A stretch of 64,000 bases of DNA from Anaeramoeba flamelloides. Its lineage: Eukaryota; Metamonada; Anaeramoebidae. The notes below the pieces were generated by a model. The model worked only from the letters and a program-made list of their open reading frames with translations. It was not told where the DNA came from and searched no databases. Position numbers and translations under genes: made by a program. Shown here one piece after another: positions 42,284 to 53,280 of the stretch. The stretch is taken from contig JANTQA010000026.1 in assembly GCA_027625915.1 (NCBI GenBank), positions 1,674,001-1,738,000 of the forward strand, read 5' to 3'. Positions within the stretch are counted from its first letter, which is position 1. Every line of letters begins with the position of its first letter.

Positions 42284-44588
42284 ACTCATTAAAAATGAAT
42301 AATGTAATTTATAAAATCTAATAATTTTGAGTTTTTTTTATAGATTATGATATTGAAATATGATTATACTTGTTCAGGATCAAAAAAATAAACTTCATAA
42401 AATTTAAAACTGACTGTAAAAAATCTAAAATATAAATTCAATATAAAATATCAAAATATTTTTAACAATCAATTTATTAATAAAAATAAAAAAAAAAAAA
42501 AAAATCGCTTCTAAATTTATTTAAACATTTATAATTATCAAAAATATTATAAAGATTAATAAAAAATTCAATTTATTTTTAATATATTTTTTATATAGTT
42601 AGGGTTGATATTTTGGCATTCAGCAAAAAGTACAAAAATTTCAAAACAAATTGGAATATTTTCAAACAATAAATTGTAATTGAATATATATATCCTTATT
42701 TTGATGGTATAATGTGTATTTAACTACTCACTTATTTTTATATTTTACTCTATTCTCTTCAAATGAAAAGTGTGGATATTAACTTTAAAAATTATTCCCA
42801 ACAAACATGTTTTCCAAAAAAAATACTTTTAAAAACAAAATGAACTTTCCCGCTTCAAATTATTTATCACTAAAAAAATATTGAGAAATTTTCGGTTAAA
42901 TTTCAGTCAAAAATTTTCAAATCACTACAAAAAAAAATCTAAAAGTTCATTAATTGTTATTGAAAATATAACTCTAAAGATGATAAAATTGAAAAATATA
43001 TCGATTTTTTCGATTTGTAACTTAGTTGTAAAAAAAATTAGAAAGATCAAAAAAATATATTGATTGGTTACCATCAAATAAAAACAGAGAAAAAAATTTT
43101 TCTTTTAACTTATAAAAATGAAAAAAAAAAATAAATAATCTAAATTTTTATACAGCTGTTTCAACTCAGGTGTGAATCGCACTCATTCGTTAAATGGTTG
43201 GGAAACCTTCCAAGTCAATTTAAAATGTTTCCCAACCATTCAAATAATGAGTGCGATTCAGACCTGAGTTGAAACGGCTGTATCTATATTCTGGGTTTGT
43301 CAAATTTCTTATTTTAATAAGTTTTTACCTTTTTAATATATTAATTTTCAATGAAATTATTTAATTTTTATCTATAATCAAAGTATGTATATAATATTTT
43401 TGTGTAGGTTTAATGCTAAACAATTAATTCAAGTAACATACGTAATTAAATGTGGATTGGTTTGGTTTAATAAATCATTTAATTATTATCTAATATAGAT
43501 AAAGATAAAAATTCAAAGATAACATAAAATTTTCCTTAAAAAATTATGTTGTAAAGAGCTTTGGAAAAATTTTTTATTTCGTAAACATATTTTAATCAAA
43601 ATTTATTATGTTTTTAGTCTTGGTTCAAAAAATATCCTAGAACAAATTGAAAGGCTAACATATATATTACAGGTTCTTTCTTTGTGAAACTTGTCTTCGT
43701 TTTTCTTAATTAAAATTCAGAGTTTATTGGAAATGGATATGTAAGTTTCTTAAAATTTTGTTAATAAAACACAAAATAGGATAATTTCTCCCCAAAAAAA
43801 TATGTTAAGAAAGTGTATAAAAAAAAATATTATTTATCCAAAAAACTTTGATTTTGAGTTTAAATCCATTCAAAAAATAATTAATATTGAATTCTTTTCT
43901 TGGAACTATAACAATATGATATTAAATGAATATTTAAAAAAATATTCATAAATTGTAAAAAAAGTTAAAACCAAAAAAAAACGAGAAAATTAATAAGTTA
44001 CTATAACTATATACTGTACCTTATATAAGCTCTTTTTCAAAAACTATAGCCCCAAAAAAATAATTTAATGATAAAAAAATCCCTTTATGTATAATTCGAA
44101 TTAATTATTAAACACTATTAATGGTGATATTTTTCATTCATACAAAGATAGAAAAGGATGAATTTTTAATAAATTGTAAAAATAATAAATAAAAAATCAA
44201 ATTAAAATAATTAACAAGAGACTTAAAGAAATTTTATTCACTGGTATTTTAACTAAAAAGGGTTCAAAGATAAGATTATTTGATAATAAATAAATGTATT
44301 CTAAAAGTCATTTCAACATCTGAATTTTCTCAACATGCATTGGTATTTTCTATGATATCTTTAAAACTTGGTTTTCTTTTTTTTAAAAAAAAAGGGGTGG
44401 ATGTGATTAAAAGAGAAAAAGAGAGGGAAAAAGAGAGAGAAAAAGAGAGAAAAAAAAAAATTTGACTAAATTAGAAAAAATGATTTTGATATTAAAAATT
44501 GAAATTTTATTTATCTAAGAATCTAAGAGAGTCATCATTTAAAATTACTTCTAAAAACATTACAAAGTTTGATAAAATTTATGAAAAA
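42284..44588. other. Intergenic region with a hairpin MITE
   Basis: Apart from the hairpin at 43153-43280 this is AT-rich DNA without a recognisable gene. Short open frames at 42881 and 44280 are Lys/Ile/Phe-rich and lack any motif; the latter runs into a GAGAAA-type microsatellite (44415-44450). Confidence 0.5.
43151..43282. mobile_element. TA-flanked hairpin MITE (CAGCTGTTTCAACTCAGG ends)
   Basis: A 128-bp near-perfect palindrome lies at 43153-43280 with TA on both sides. It starts CAGCTGTTTCAACTCAGG and ends CCTGAGTTGAAACGGCTG. Arms of about 55 bp include GAATCGCACTCATT and AATGGTTGGGAAAC, separated by 17 bp. It is more GC-rich than its surroundings. CAG...CTG with TA duplication points to a Tc1/mariner or pogo-type non-autonomous element. 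Confidence 0.82.
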
Positions 44589-44952
44589 TAAACTCTTTTT
44601 CAAAAATTGTGACTCACCTGTTATAATAAATTAAAAAAAAAAAATTATCCTTTAGTATTCAAAAACAATTAATAACTAAATATGATTTGTAATTAACTGT
44701 TAAGTCATTCTAAATCTATAAAAGCCTGATATATTAAAAATTAAAAACAATAAAACCAAAAACTAAAAAAAAGTGAGTCGCAATTTTTGAAATGAGCATT
44801 ACGGATTTTTTATTACTGAACTTTCACTGAAAAAAAGTTGAACAACAAGATTTTTTATGAATAATTAAATCCATTTTCAAAGACATTACATAGTCTCAAT
44901 TTTCTTAGTGATTATTTGTCTTTTCGAAGATCTCTTTTTTTTTTCCACACGA

Positions 44953-45001
<49 letters not shown>

Positions 45002-45180
45002 AAAACAAAAACAAAAGAAAAACAAAAATTTGAAAAAGTAAAAATAAAATTTGCAAAATTAGAAAAAATGATTCTGATCCAAAAATTTGAAAATATTTTT
45101 TGTTAAGAATACTGGAATATACTTTCAAAACAACTTCCACTAAAATTATAAAGTGATTCAAAATTTATGAAAAATAGTTT
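44463..45180. repeat. Diverged A-like repeats with a nested 210-bp TIR element
   Basis: About 125 bp at 44463-44590 and 45053-45177 are direct repeats (AAATTAGAAAAAATGATT, then TTTATGAAAAATA). The sequence at 44880-45060 resembles part of A3 (TCTCAATTTTCTTAGTGATT). Between them, 44589-44801 is a TIR element starting TAAACTCTTTTTCAAAAATT and ending AATTTTTGAAATGAGCATTA. A pure A run of about 39 bp lies at 44961-44999. The assembly at such a run may be unreliable. Confidence 0.5.
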
Positions 45181-45539
45181 AGTTTTGTTGATAATTATCA
45201 AATAACTAGATTTTTTGCAATGTTTCAGTGAACTTAATAATAGTTCAGGATATAATGATCCTAAATATTAGATTATTTTAAATTGTTTTTTATAAATTAT
45301 TTCTTTACAAAAACAATTAAAATCAAAAAAAAAAAAAAAAAAAACATCTCAAAAGAAGGTTAAAAATATTTTAACAAATCTAAATTATTTTAATATTGAA
45401 TAAAAGTATTTGAATCTTTATTTAATTGTTGGTGTATGAGAAGTTTTTGAATAATCAATCAGTCTACAATCACAGTGATTTATCATCTTTGCCATTTTAT
45501 CTGTCAAGCAATCAATCAATTAAACGCCCTTTTTTAAAA

Positions 45540-46218
45540 TAAACTATATTCCAAAAGTTTGGATACATCCAAAATCAAAAATAGGTAAAAAAAAACCTCA
45601 ATTTATTATATTTTTCCAAACGTAATATAAAACCACATTTATGTTACCCATTTTTAATGTTTTAAAAGTAATCGTTTTTAATTAAATAAAAGAAAAAAAA
45701 TATAAAACGTAAAAAATAAAAATCTCTATATATCCAAAAAAACGAAATAAGTGGAACAAAAAATGTATTGGTAAATTTGTTGAAATTTTACCAACAATTT
45801 TTGATCCATCAAATGATAAGATATCATCAACAAATTGAATGTGATTTTTCAATTTAACTATCTCAACACTAAAACCTTCTATCAAGAATCGAAAAAAAAT
45901 TCCCAGATCTAAGGAAACAGATTATTTAACTTGAAAAAAAAGGAAATGAAAACAAACAGAAAAGACAAAAAATGAAAAAGTTTTTAAAACCTATATTATT
46001 TCCCAAAAATATGTAAAGTGTAGTATTGTTATTCTTTCAGTCTGTTTAAACTGTGTCCAATTTTTTGGAATTTATTGATATGGGTTGGATAGGGAACGAT
46101 CCAATCTGTGAAAGAGAGAATTTTGAAGTGACTAAATTTGAGACTTATGACTCAAAGAGTATCTAAATAGATACAGTCATCAGAAGTATTTGAATCTTAA
46201 TTTTTGGAATTTAGTTTA
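45540..46218 (-). mobile_element. TIR element family C, copy 4, with E1 nested
   Basis: Left end TAAACTATATTCCAAAAGTT; right terminal repeat TGTGTCCAATTTTTTGGAAT is interrupted by element E and resumes as TTTTTGGAATTTAGTTTA at 46201-46218. Without the insertion it is about 540 bp. Orientation is opposite to C1-C3. Confidence 0.7.
46062..46213 (+). mobile_element. SINE-like element E, copy 1, with 13-bp target duplication
   Basis: The insertion at 46075-46200 is flanked by TTTTTGGAATTTA on both sides; the target is the right end of C4. It has an 8-bp hairpin GGTTGGAT/ATCCAATC (46083-46090 with 46099-46106), the body AAGTGACTAAATTTGAGAC, then AAAGAGTATCTAAATAGATA and GTATTTGAATCTTAA. It lacks the TTTAGTTTTCTAAAAAA tail of the other copies. 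Confidence 0.78.
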
Positions 46219-46554
46219 GGTTTTCACAATATTTGGTTAATTCATAAAAATATATACCAAAAAACAAAAAAAAAAATGAAACTGCTTTAACTTAAATATT
46301 GAAAAAATAACCAAATTAATTAAAAAAAAAAAAAAAGAGTGAATTGACATAATATTTTATTTAAGTTACTGGTTAATTATCATAAAGTTAAAGATTATTC
46401 GAAAAAATAAATAAAAAATTAAAATAAAAAAAAAAGATCTTATATTTCAGATAAATATTTAAAATTAGTATAATAAAAAAAATTTAAAATCATTTTGTTA
46501 TTTTAAAAGATTAAGATTAAAATCTTGTTTTTTTTTTTTTTTTTTTTTTTTTTT

Positions 46555-46663
46555 ATTGATATTAAAATTATTTATTTTTTCTTTAAAACAATTCTAGGCA
46601 ATTATTATCGTTAAAATTGTTATTGGTAATATGATGATTATTGTGATATTTTTTTTTGTTTTT

Positions 46664-46695
<32 letters not shown>

Positions 46696-46753
46696 ATTTA
46701 AGATATTATTTTTTCAATTAATTGTAAAACTTGAAGTTTCAAATATGATTTGT
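46555..46753 (-). other. 3' flank of acidic-protein gene
   Basis: A/T-rich sequence carrying a (GTT)n microsatellite at about 46667-46696 and, just before, a T24 run at 46531-46554. No motif beyond these was recognised. It presumably contains the 3' UTR of the gene at 46754. Confidence 0.5.
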
Positions 46754-47455
46754 TTAATCATCATGGTTATTTGAGTTAGGTTCATTATCTATAATTTTCT
46801 TTCGTTTTTTTTCTTGTTCAAGGTTCTCATCATTATTAACAATATCATCTTCTTCATTTTCGCTTTCTTCGGAGCTATCTTGAAATGATCGCTTTCTTTC
46901 AAAATCTTGATCTAATTTTTCCTTTTTTTTTTGTTCGGTTTTTGGTAGATTATCTACTCCTCTTTTCCAAGGAGATAAATATTTTGCAAAATCCATAACT
47001 CTATTCACAAATCCAACTTTTTTTTTTTTGGGTGTTTTTATTTCATTAGAAGTTTCCAGATCCTCAGCACTTTCAATTTCTTCTTCCCCCTCCTCCTCGT
47101 TGTCTTCATTATTTTCCATTTTTTCTGACTCTTCTTCATTAGAATCATCCTTGATTTCTTCTTTGTTGATAATTTGTTCACCATTTTCTTTGTTTTCATT
47201 ACTTTCTTCACTTTCTTCACTTTTTTTATTTTTGTCTGACTCTGATCCTGATCCTGATCCTGTTTCTGATCCTGATCCTGTTTCTGAACTTGATTCTGTT
47301 TCTGAGCTTGATTGAATTTGTTTTTTCATTTCTTCAGTGAGAATTCCAACAGCAAAATGATAACGGTTTTGATCTAATTTTAATTCTTTATTGTTTCTTA
47401 AAAAGGTAATATTTTTATCTTGAATAATAGGCCTTTTTTCTTTGATAAAGAAGAT
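46754..47455 (-). CDS. Acidic Ser/Glu-rich protein, C-terminal exon
   Basis: The frame is open from 47455 and ends with TAA at 46754. It starts KIFFIKEKRPIIQ, DKNITFLRNNKELKLDQNRY and HFAVGILTEEM without an in-frame ATG before that last Met (47329), so an upstream exon is likely. A Ser/Glu/Gly stretch with GSGSETGSGSGSES repeats follows, then a long Asp/Glu run, a short conserved-looking island VGFVNRVMDFAKYLSPWKRG and basic patches (KKRKK) suggestive of nuclear localisation. About 190 residues follow the Met. The family is not recognised; acidic chromatin or ribosome-assembly proteins look similar in composition, but that is weak evidence. Confidence 0.65.
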   Translation of the reverse strand: MFFIKEKRPIIQDKNITFLRNNKELKLDQNRYHFAVGILTEEMKKQIQSSSETESSSETGSGSETGSGSGSESDKNKKSEESEESNENKENGEQIINKEEIKDDSNEEESEKMENNEDNEEEGEEEIESAEDLETSNEIKTPKKKKVGFVNRVMDFAKYLSPWKRGVDNLPKTEQKKKEKLDQDFERKRSFQDSSEESENEEDDIVNNDENLEQEKKRKKIIDNEPNSNNHDD

Positions 47456-47534
47456 TTTTGGTTAATAGAAAATTTTAATATAATTATTTGGATTTAAGAA
47501 CTGGCATTAATTTTGGAATTTTAAATAAAATAAA

Positions 47535-47715
47535 GAAAAATTAAATTTTTTAATAAATTCTCCTTCAAAAAGCTGAAAAAAGAAAATTTCCAATAATTCT
47601 TCATAAAACTTTTTATATTCAAACAGTTTATCCTTTTTATTGATAATTTTAAACACTTTTGATTCTTCACCGTTTTGCAAATGTAGAAAACCGAATAAAA
47701 TAAACCTTTTTGTAT
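47535..47715 (-). CDS. Candidate upstream exon of the acidic-protein gene
   Basis: The minus strand reads FILFGFLHLQNGEESKVFKI, INKKDKLFEYKKFYEELLEI and FFFQLFEGEFIKKF, which has protein-like composition. It is in the same frame as the exon at 46754-47455 but is separated from it by two TAA codons (about 50 nt apart), and no GT donor is visible in the short gap. Either a non-standard or mis-sequenced intron, or a damaged gene, would explain this. Confidence 0.45.
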
Positions 47716-48129
47716 TTGTTTAATTTTTATTTTTTTGACTGTAAAGGAGAAATCGTATTTTTTTTTCTATTAATTTTTTTATTGACTAATTTAATTAAGA
47801 TCAAAAAAGGGTAAATTCGTAAGTTAACATGCTCTATATAGTTACTATCCTTTTGTATTGGTATATTTAATAATAATGTGATAACCAAAACAAAACAAAA
47901 AAAGAAGAATATTCAAAGTTTTTTTTCCAATTTTGATATGTTTTTTTTTTTTGTATTTCTAATGAAAAAAGTTTTTTTAAGAGGTGCAAGTTTTTTATTA
48001 TTATTGGTGAAGGGTGATGTTTTTAATTAATCTTGTTTAGCGTTAGGTTTTTTTTAGTTTTTAAATTGAAAAATAAACAATATTAGATTTTTTTTAAATT
48101 TTTGTTTTGATTAGAAAGCTAATCGATTT

Positions 48130-48770
48130 TCTAAAAAAAAGCAATTAACCTGTTTTTCGTTAGATTTTCGAGAATTTTAAAGAATAATAAAATCAAATAT
48201 TCTATTCTATTAAAATCTGGTGAAATGAAGTTAGCTTTTCAAGAGTTTTTTGTTTGTTTAGAAGTGTTCTAGGTTTTTTTGAGGTTTTCTATTTTATTTC
48301 TAAAGTAAAAAAAACCTAACGAAAATCTATTGATTTTCTAAATAAATAGAAAACTCAAAAAAACCGAACGAAAATCAGTAAATTTACCAAATAAAACAAA
48401 AAAACCTCGAGAAAAACAACAATTAGTTTTTTTTTAATTTAAATAATTAAAAGAAAATATATTAAAATTTTCTTTTTATTTCAAAAATTGAATAAAAACG
48501 AATAGCGCTTAACGCTAGGTTTTCTAGAATTTAAAAGAATTGAGTAAAATCTTAAATTTTCTTTTCATTTCTCAAATTAAAAAAAACTGCCATAGATTTT
48601 CCAGAGTTCAAAAGAATAGATCGAAATCTTTGATTTTACTCGATTCTTTTAAATTTTGGAAAACCTATGGTACTTGGCGGTACTTGACGGTATTTGGCGG
48701 TACTTGACGGTACTTGACGGTATTTGACGGTACTTGAAGATACTCTACAGTACTATATTGTACTTCCCAA
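48130..48770. repeat. G-hairpin cluster 3 with a 10-bp tandem array
   Basis: Ga hairpins lie at about 48165-48215, 48515-48590 (partial) and 48599-48667, with Gb-type arms at 48255-48320 and 48430-48490, joined by AAAACCTAACG and CCTCGAGAAAA-type spacers. From 48671 follow ten exact-length 10-bp units: TACTTGGCGG, TACTTGACGG, TATTTGGCGG, and so on. Seven are close to consensus; then they decay (TACTTGAAGA, TACTCTACAG, TACTATATTG, TACTTCCCAA). Confidence 0.75.
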
Positions 48771-51204
48771 ATAAAATGTGTTAGTTTTAAATTAATTCTA
48801 TGAAATAAATTTTTCTAAAAAATTAAAAATTTATTCAACACTCGGGAATTTTAATTAAATTGTAACAGAAAATTTTTCTTTTCTTTTATTTTGGTTATTT
48901 CAATAGATTCATTAAATCACTTCGGTTTGAAGAAATATTAACATTTTACCCTATTTGTAACTGTGATACATTTTTGAAAAAGTAAAATAAAAAAATTTAT
49001 TTCTTTGTTTTTAATATTATTCAGTTTCATTGATCATTCAAGAATATTAATACTGTTTCTTTTTTATTTAAAAAGTTGAAAATTTATTCACAAAAAATGT
49101 AAATATAATGATGGATTTTATTTAAAAATTAAGACAAATTGACTAAGAAAAAAATTTTTTAATTTAATCTTATCATCATTGTTTTTAAGTTCCATTTTTT
49201 TTCATTGAAAGTTTATTGGCCTCATGAAAAAATTATTTTGATTTTTTAAGTGTTTATCTTTTTTCATTTTCAAGATTTGAAATATTATTAAATGTTATTA
49301 AAATACCACCAAAAGTTGTAAATGGGAGAGGGATTGATGGCGGGGGTAATTCTTAGAAAATTCCTCTTATGGGCCCATTGGGTTTTATCCAATCTAACTT
49401 GTTTTTTTTTTTAAATTATAAACAATAAAAGTTAGATTTTATTTGTATCAACGAATTAACAATTGACGAAAAAAAAAATAACTTTTCCACATTATCTATG
49501 TAACATTTTGATTTTGAAAATATAATGATTCAAACATATTAAACAGTTTTAATTAATCTAAAAGTTAATGAAATGTTATGAAATGGATTTTTAAAAAAGT
49601 AACTGGGTTTATTTCATACTTTTTATTTTTTTTTTAGATAGCATCCATCGTATTGCTGATAATTAATATATAATAATTTATTTTTTTAAAGTAATTTCAA
49701 ATTTTTGTGAATCTTTCATAAAAATTTACATCATAAATTTAAAAAAAGGGAATTTTGCATAAGAAAATGAAAAATCAATTTTTTTGTTATTTCAGCTACA
49801 TAATTCATACCTTGAAAATAAATATTTATTTTGGTTTGAATTATTAATGTCATATATTTTTAGATCTCTTTTTCAAAAACGATTCATAAAAAACAGAAAC
49901 ACACTTTTTCCTATGATTTCACAAAAATAAATTAATTTGTGAATTTTTGCAATCAAAATTTCTAAATGTTACATGTATGGGTTTAGTATTGTGTTTGAGT
50001 AAAGATAAAATTTTATTTTTTACTTTCGTTTTTACAATATTTTAGCTAATAATTTGTAAATTGATTATAAAAATTTCACAAAAAATGAAATAACAGTTGA
50101 AAGTGGGTAAAATTATTGTGTTATCACTTTTTATTTTTTTTTGTATCTGTGAATTTTTATTAAAAATTAGTTTTTTTGCTAAAAAATAAAATGATAATGT
50201 TATAAAGGACTCATGAATTTGCAAAACAAGGCAATTTGGAAGTTCTTCCGTTTTTTTTTTTTTTTTTACAAGCAAAAACAATTTAAAAAAAAAAAAAAGA
50301 TAAATTTTTTTTGATTCAGATGTGAAATTAATAATTTTTCCCTGAAGAAATTAAAGCATTCTAAATTAATTAAGAATATACACATCTTTTATGAATACTC
50401 ATATTAAAAGATTGATTTGTTTCGACTTTAAATAAAAGACATCAATAAATTTTCTGAAAAAAAAAATTAATTTTTCAAGTAAAAGAAACTATTGGATCTG
50501 TTTAGAAAAACTAAAAGGATCTGAGAATCATAAATTATTTAAAGATATTCTTCTATTGAAAAATATTCCATTAATAAGAAAAATGTTTTGATTTTATTTC
50601 TGTAACTCTTGAAATTTATATTTGTTTGGAGCGATCACTCAGTAATCGTGTTAAAAAATAATCAAAAAGAAAAGATTGTAATCTAAATCAAGCAAGTTGA
50701 ATAAAATACAATTAATTTTATCAGGTATATTATATTTTTGATGTTTCAAATAAAATTTTTTTTTATCTGCTGGTTTTGATTCAAAGGATTTTTACATCGG
50801 TTCCAAGGCTAAAGTGAATATTTATATGAATCAAATTTTGATTTCGAGTGGTAATTTTAAAAAATTGAATCAAAGATAAGAAAGTTGATATTGAAAAAAT
50901 TCACAATAACTTTAGATGGGCTGTATTATAAAACGAAGAACAATAAATTTAAATTATCTTTCAAGAATTTTCAGTTGGGTAGAGGCGCGAATTCATGAAA
51001 TTGGGTAAAATTATTTTGTTTAAAAAATTATTTTTCATAAAAAATGAGAATTTATGAAATTGAAGATTCAAAAAATTTAAAGATATCTTTGTTTTTAAGA
51101 TGATTCAATCTTTTTTGGTTTTAATTACATAATAAATACTAAACCCATATTTTGTTTCAGGAATATGTTTAATTTTGAATGAAAAGTCTATTTTGATTTA
51201 TTGT

Positions 51205-51702
51205 ATTGAAAAAAAATACCCGGTCATGAAAATAATCCCAGACAAGATTTTTAATTGTTAATATTAGTAAAATTGTTGTGTAATTGCTTTTAATTTAAAA
51301 TCAAATCCTTTTTTTACGAATAAAAGTTTTAAAATTATAACTCACCCACTTATTAGAATGATGATTGATTAAAATACACTTGTTCAAAACACTATTCAAT
51401 CAATCAAAAAGCAAGAAAAAACAATTGTAATTTTCCAAACTCTTAGTAAACCTCTATAAAACTGGATTGTTTTTAAAAAATAAAGTAGATCTACTTACGG
51501 TTATCAAGCAATTAAATGAGTATTCTATAGACACCCCACTTTAACGAACTTAAGGTGGGTTTATTACCAAGTTCATAAAAAATTTGTTTATTTATAAAAA
51601 GGATTTGGTTTTAAATTAAAAGCAATTACACAACAATTTTACTAATATTAACAATTAAAAATCTTGTCTGGGATTATTTTCAAGAACGGGTATTTTTTTC
51701 AA
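51205..51702. repeat. Palindrome H
   Basis: Inverted arms of about 100 bp (51205-51310 and 51604-51702) contain AATAATCCCAGACAAGATTT, AATATTAGTAAAATTGTTGT and TAATTGCTTTTAATTTAAAA, starting TTGAAAAAAAATACCCGGTC. The ~290-bp centre is unique. Non-coding and probably a foldback element. Only one copy was seen. Confidence 0.68.
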
Positions 51703-52792
51703 TACTCTAAATAAAATCTGTAATTAAAAAAAAATATTTTTTTTTTATTTTAATTGATCAAACTCTAATTTTATTAACATTAGAAAAGTTTATTAAGGGA
51801 GTAATAAGATAATATTTGTTTATATTACTCAATTATAGTTATTTTTCATTTGGAATTTTACTGATAAATTCAAAAAAATTTTTAAAGTTTTTAATTCATT
51901 TTCCATTTTTTAGAAATTTTTTTAATTCGCCCTGAATAAAGAATTTTATTGGTTGAAATCTCAGTAGACCTTGTAAAAAAGTTGATTTTTGAAATGTGTT
52001 TTGAAAAGAAATGTTTGAAAAATAGAGTTAGTTCATTTATTAAAAAGGAAACAGAACTCTTAATTTTGCTATATATTTTTTTTTAAACACAAATTTTTTA
52101 TTTGTAAAAAAAAAAAAAAAAAAGTATATAATTCTTGATAACAACTTGATAAGAAAGTGAATAGAGCACTGAAAAGTTTAGGATAGTATTGTAGTTGCTG
52201 TGGATCGTTTTTGAGATACCCTTTAGTTATTAGGAAAAGTTTGAAAATTTTCTGATCTTCTTATTTTCGTTTCCATTTGGGTAAAAAAACAAGTATTTTA
52301 CTAATAAATTCGACTTTAAAAATGTTATTTAAAGTTATTTTAGAAGATTTTGACCAATTTTTTTGTGGTATTTTTAATCTCATAAATCTGAAAGATCGCT
52401 GCGCTCAAGAATTTACGATATTGGTACACATAATTTGGTTCAAGAAACCAAAATATTTGTTCAAAAGACAACCAAAAAAAAAAAGTGCTTGATATTTTTC
52501 GTAATAGTTGAGAAATTGAATAAATTCTCATTCTTTATTAAAAATAATGTCAAAAATAAATGAGAGTATTTTGTTTTGGTTCAAAAGAAATCAATATCAT
52601 TTTAAAATATAAAAAAAATTTTGCTATCTTTTTTTCTTTGAAAAAATAGACAACTTAATAGGAGAATTTCAAAAGGTAAAAAAAACACAATTACATATTT
52701 TTCTGAAAAAATGAAAAAAAAAAAAACATTTTTTTTTTCTATGTCAAATTAAGAAAATTTTAGAGGAATGTTCAAAATCATTCACTATTAAG

Positions 52793-53090
52793 AACACACA
52801 ACAAATGCGGGGTTTTATGGTTGATCGGCTTCTGATGTTTCTTAACAAGCGTGGAATAAAAGAGGAAATAGAGATCTGATTGAAAAGTCGTACGATCTAG
52901 TTTGTCTCTGTGGGGTTTTAAACCAAAGTTATGTCTCCAATGATGAAAATGTAAAATTTAACTTCAATGTTTTCTATAGCCTCATTGGAGAGAATGATCC
53001 TTTTGAAAAACAAGTTATTCAAAGTACCAGTGAAAAAAAGCAAATTGGCTTTTACTTGTTTTTTTTATTGTGTTTTTTGTTATTTTGAGT
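52793..53090 (+). CDS. Possible decayed exon, function unknown
   Basis: The plus strand reads TQQMRGFMVDRLLMFLNKRG and then, after a frame change near 52877, DLIEKSYDLVCLCGVLNQSY, VSNDENVKFNFNVFYSLIGE and NDPFEKQVIQSTSEKKQIGF. The composition is clearly protein-like, but there is no start and a frame change is needed, so it is a pseudogene or two exons of an unresolved gene. The minus strand of the same stretch is also partly open, so strand choice is uncertain. Confidence 0.3.
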
Positions 53091-53280
53091 TAGATCCTGA
53101 GTTTCCATAAAATAAATAGCATCTCATATTGTTTCATTTGTTCAAAAATCACCAGTTTAAATTCCTAGTTTTGGGATCCCCTTCCATACTCAAAATACGG
53201 ATATTATTCTCATGCCAAGAGGATATTAATCATCGTTCTTCGAACTCCTCAATATTGGTCTTATATCACTTGGAACAATA

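Larger units (their letters stand above)
47716..52790. other. Intergenic, G-hairpin cluster 3 and palindrome H
   Basis: It holds the largest G cluster (48130-48770) and palindrome H (51205-51702). A small GC-rich patch at 49318-49400 reads IKIPPKVVNGRGIDGGGNS, then a stop and KIPLMGPLGFIQSNL, and may be a decayed coding piece. Frames at 50042 and 52277-52531 are not supported by any motif. Confidence 0.5.

Noticed and set aside
44886-45161. 91-codon minus-strand frame with a long Phe run
   Set aside because: The Phe run is a 39-bp A homopolymer and the rest overlaps an A-like repeat.
47028-47315. Plus-strand Ser/Asp/Pro repeat frame
   Set aside because: It is the antisense shadow of the Ser/Glu/Gly repeats of the acidic protein.
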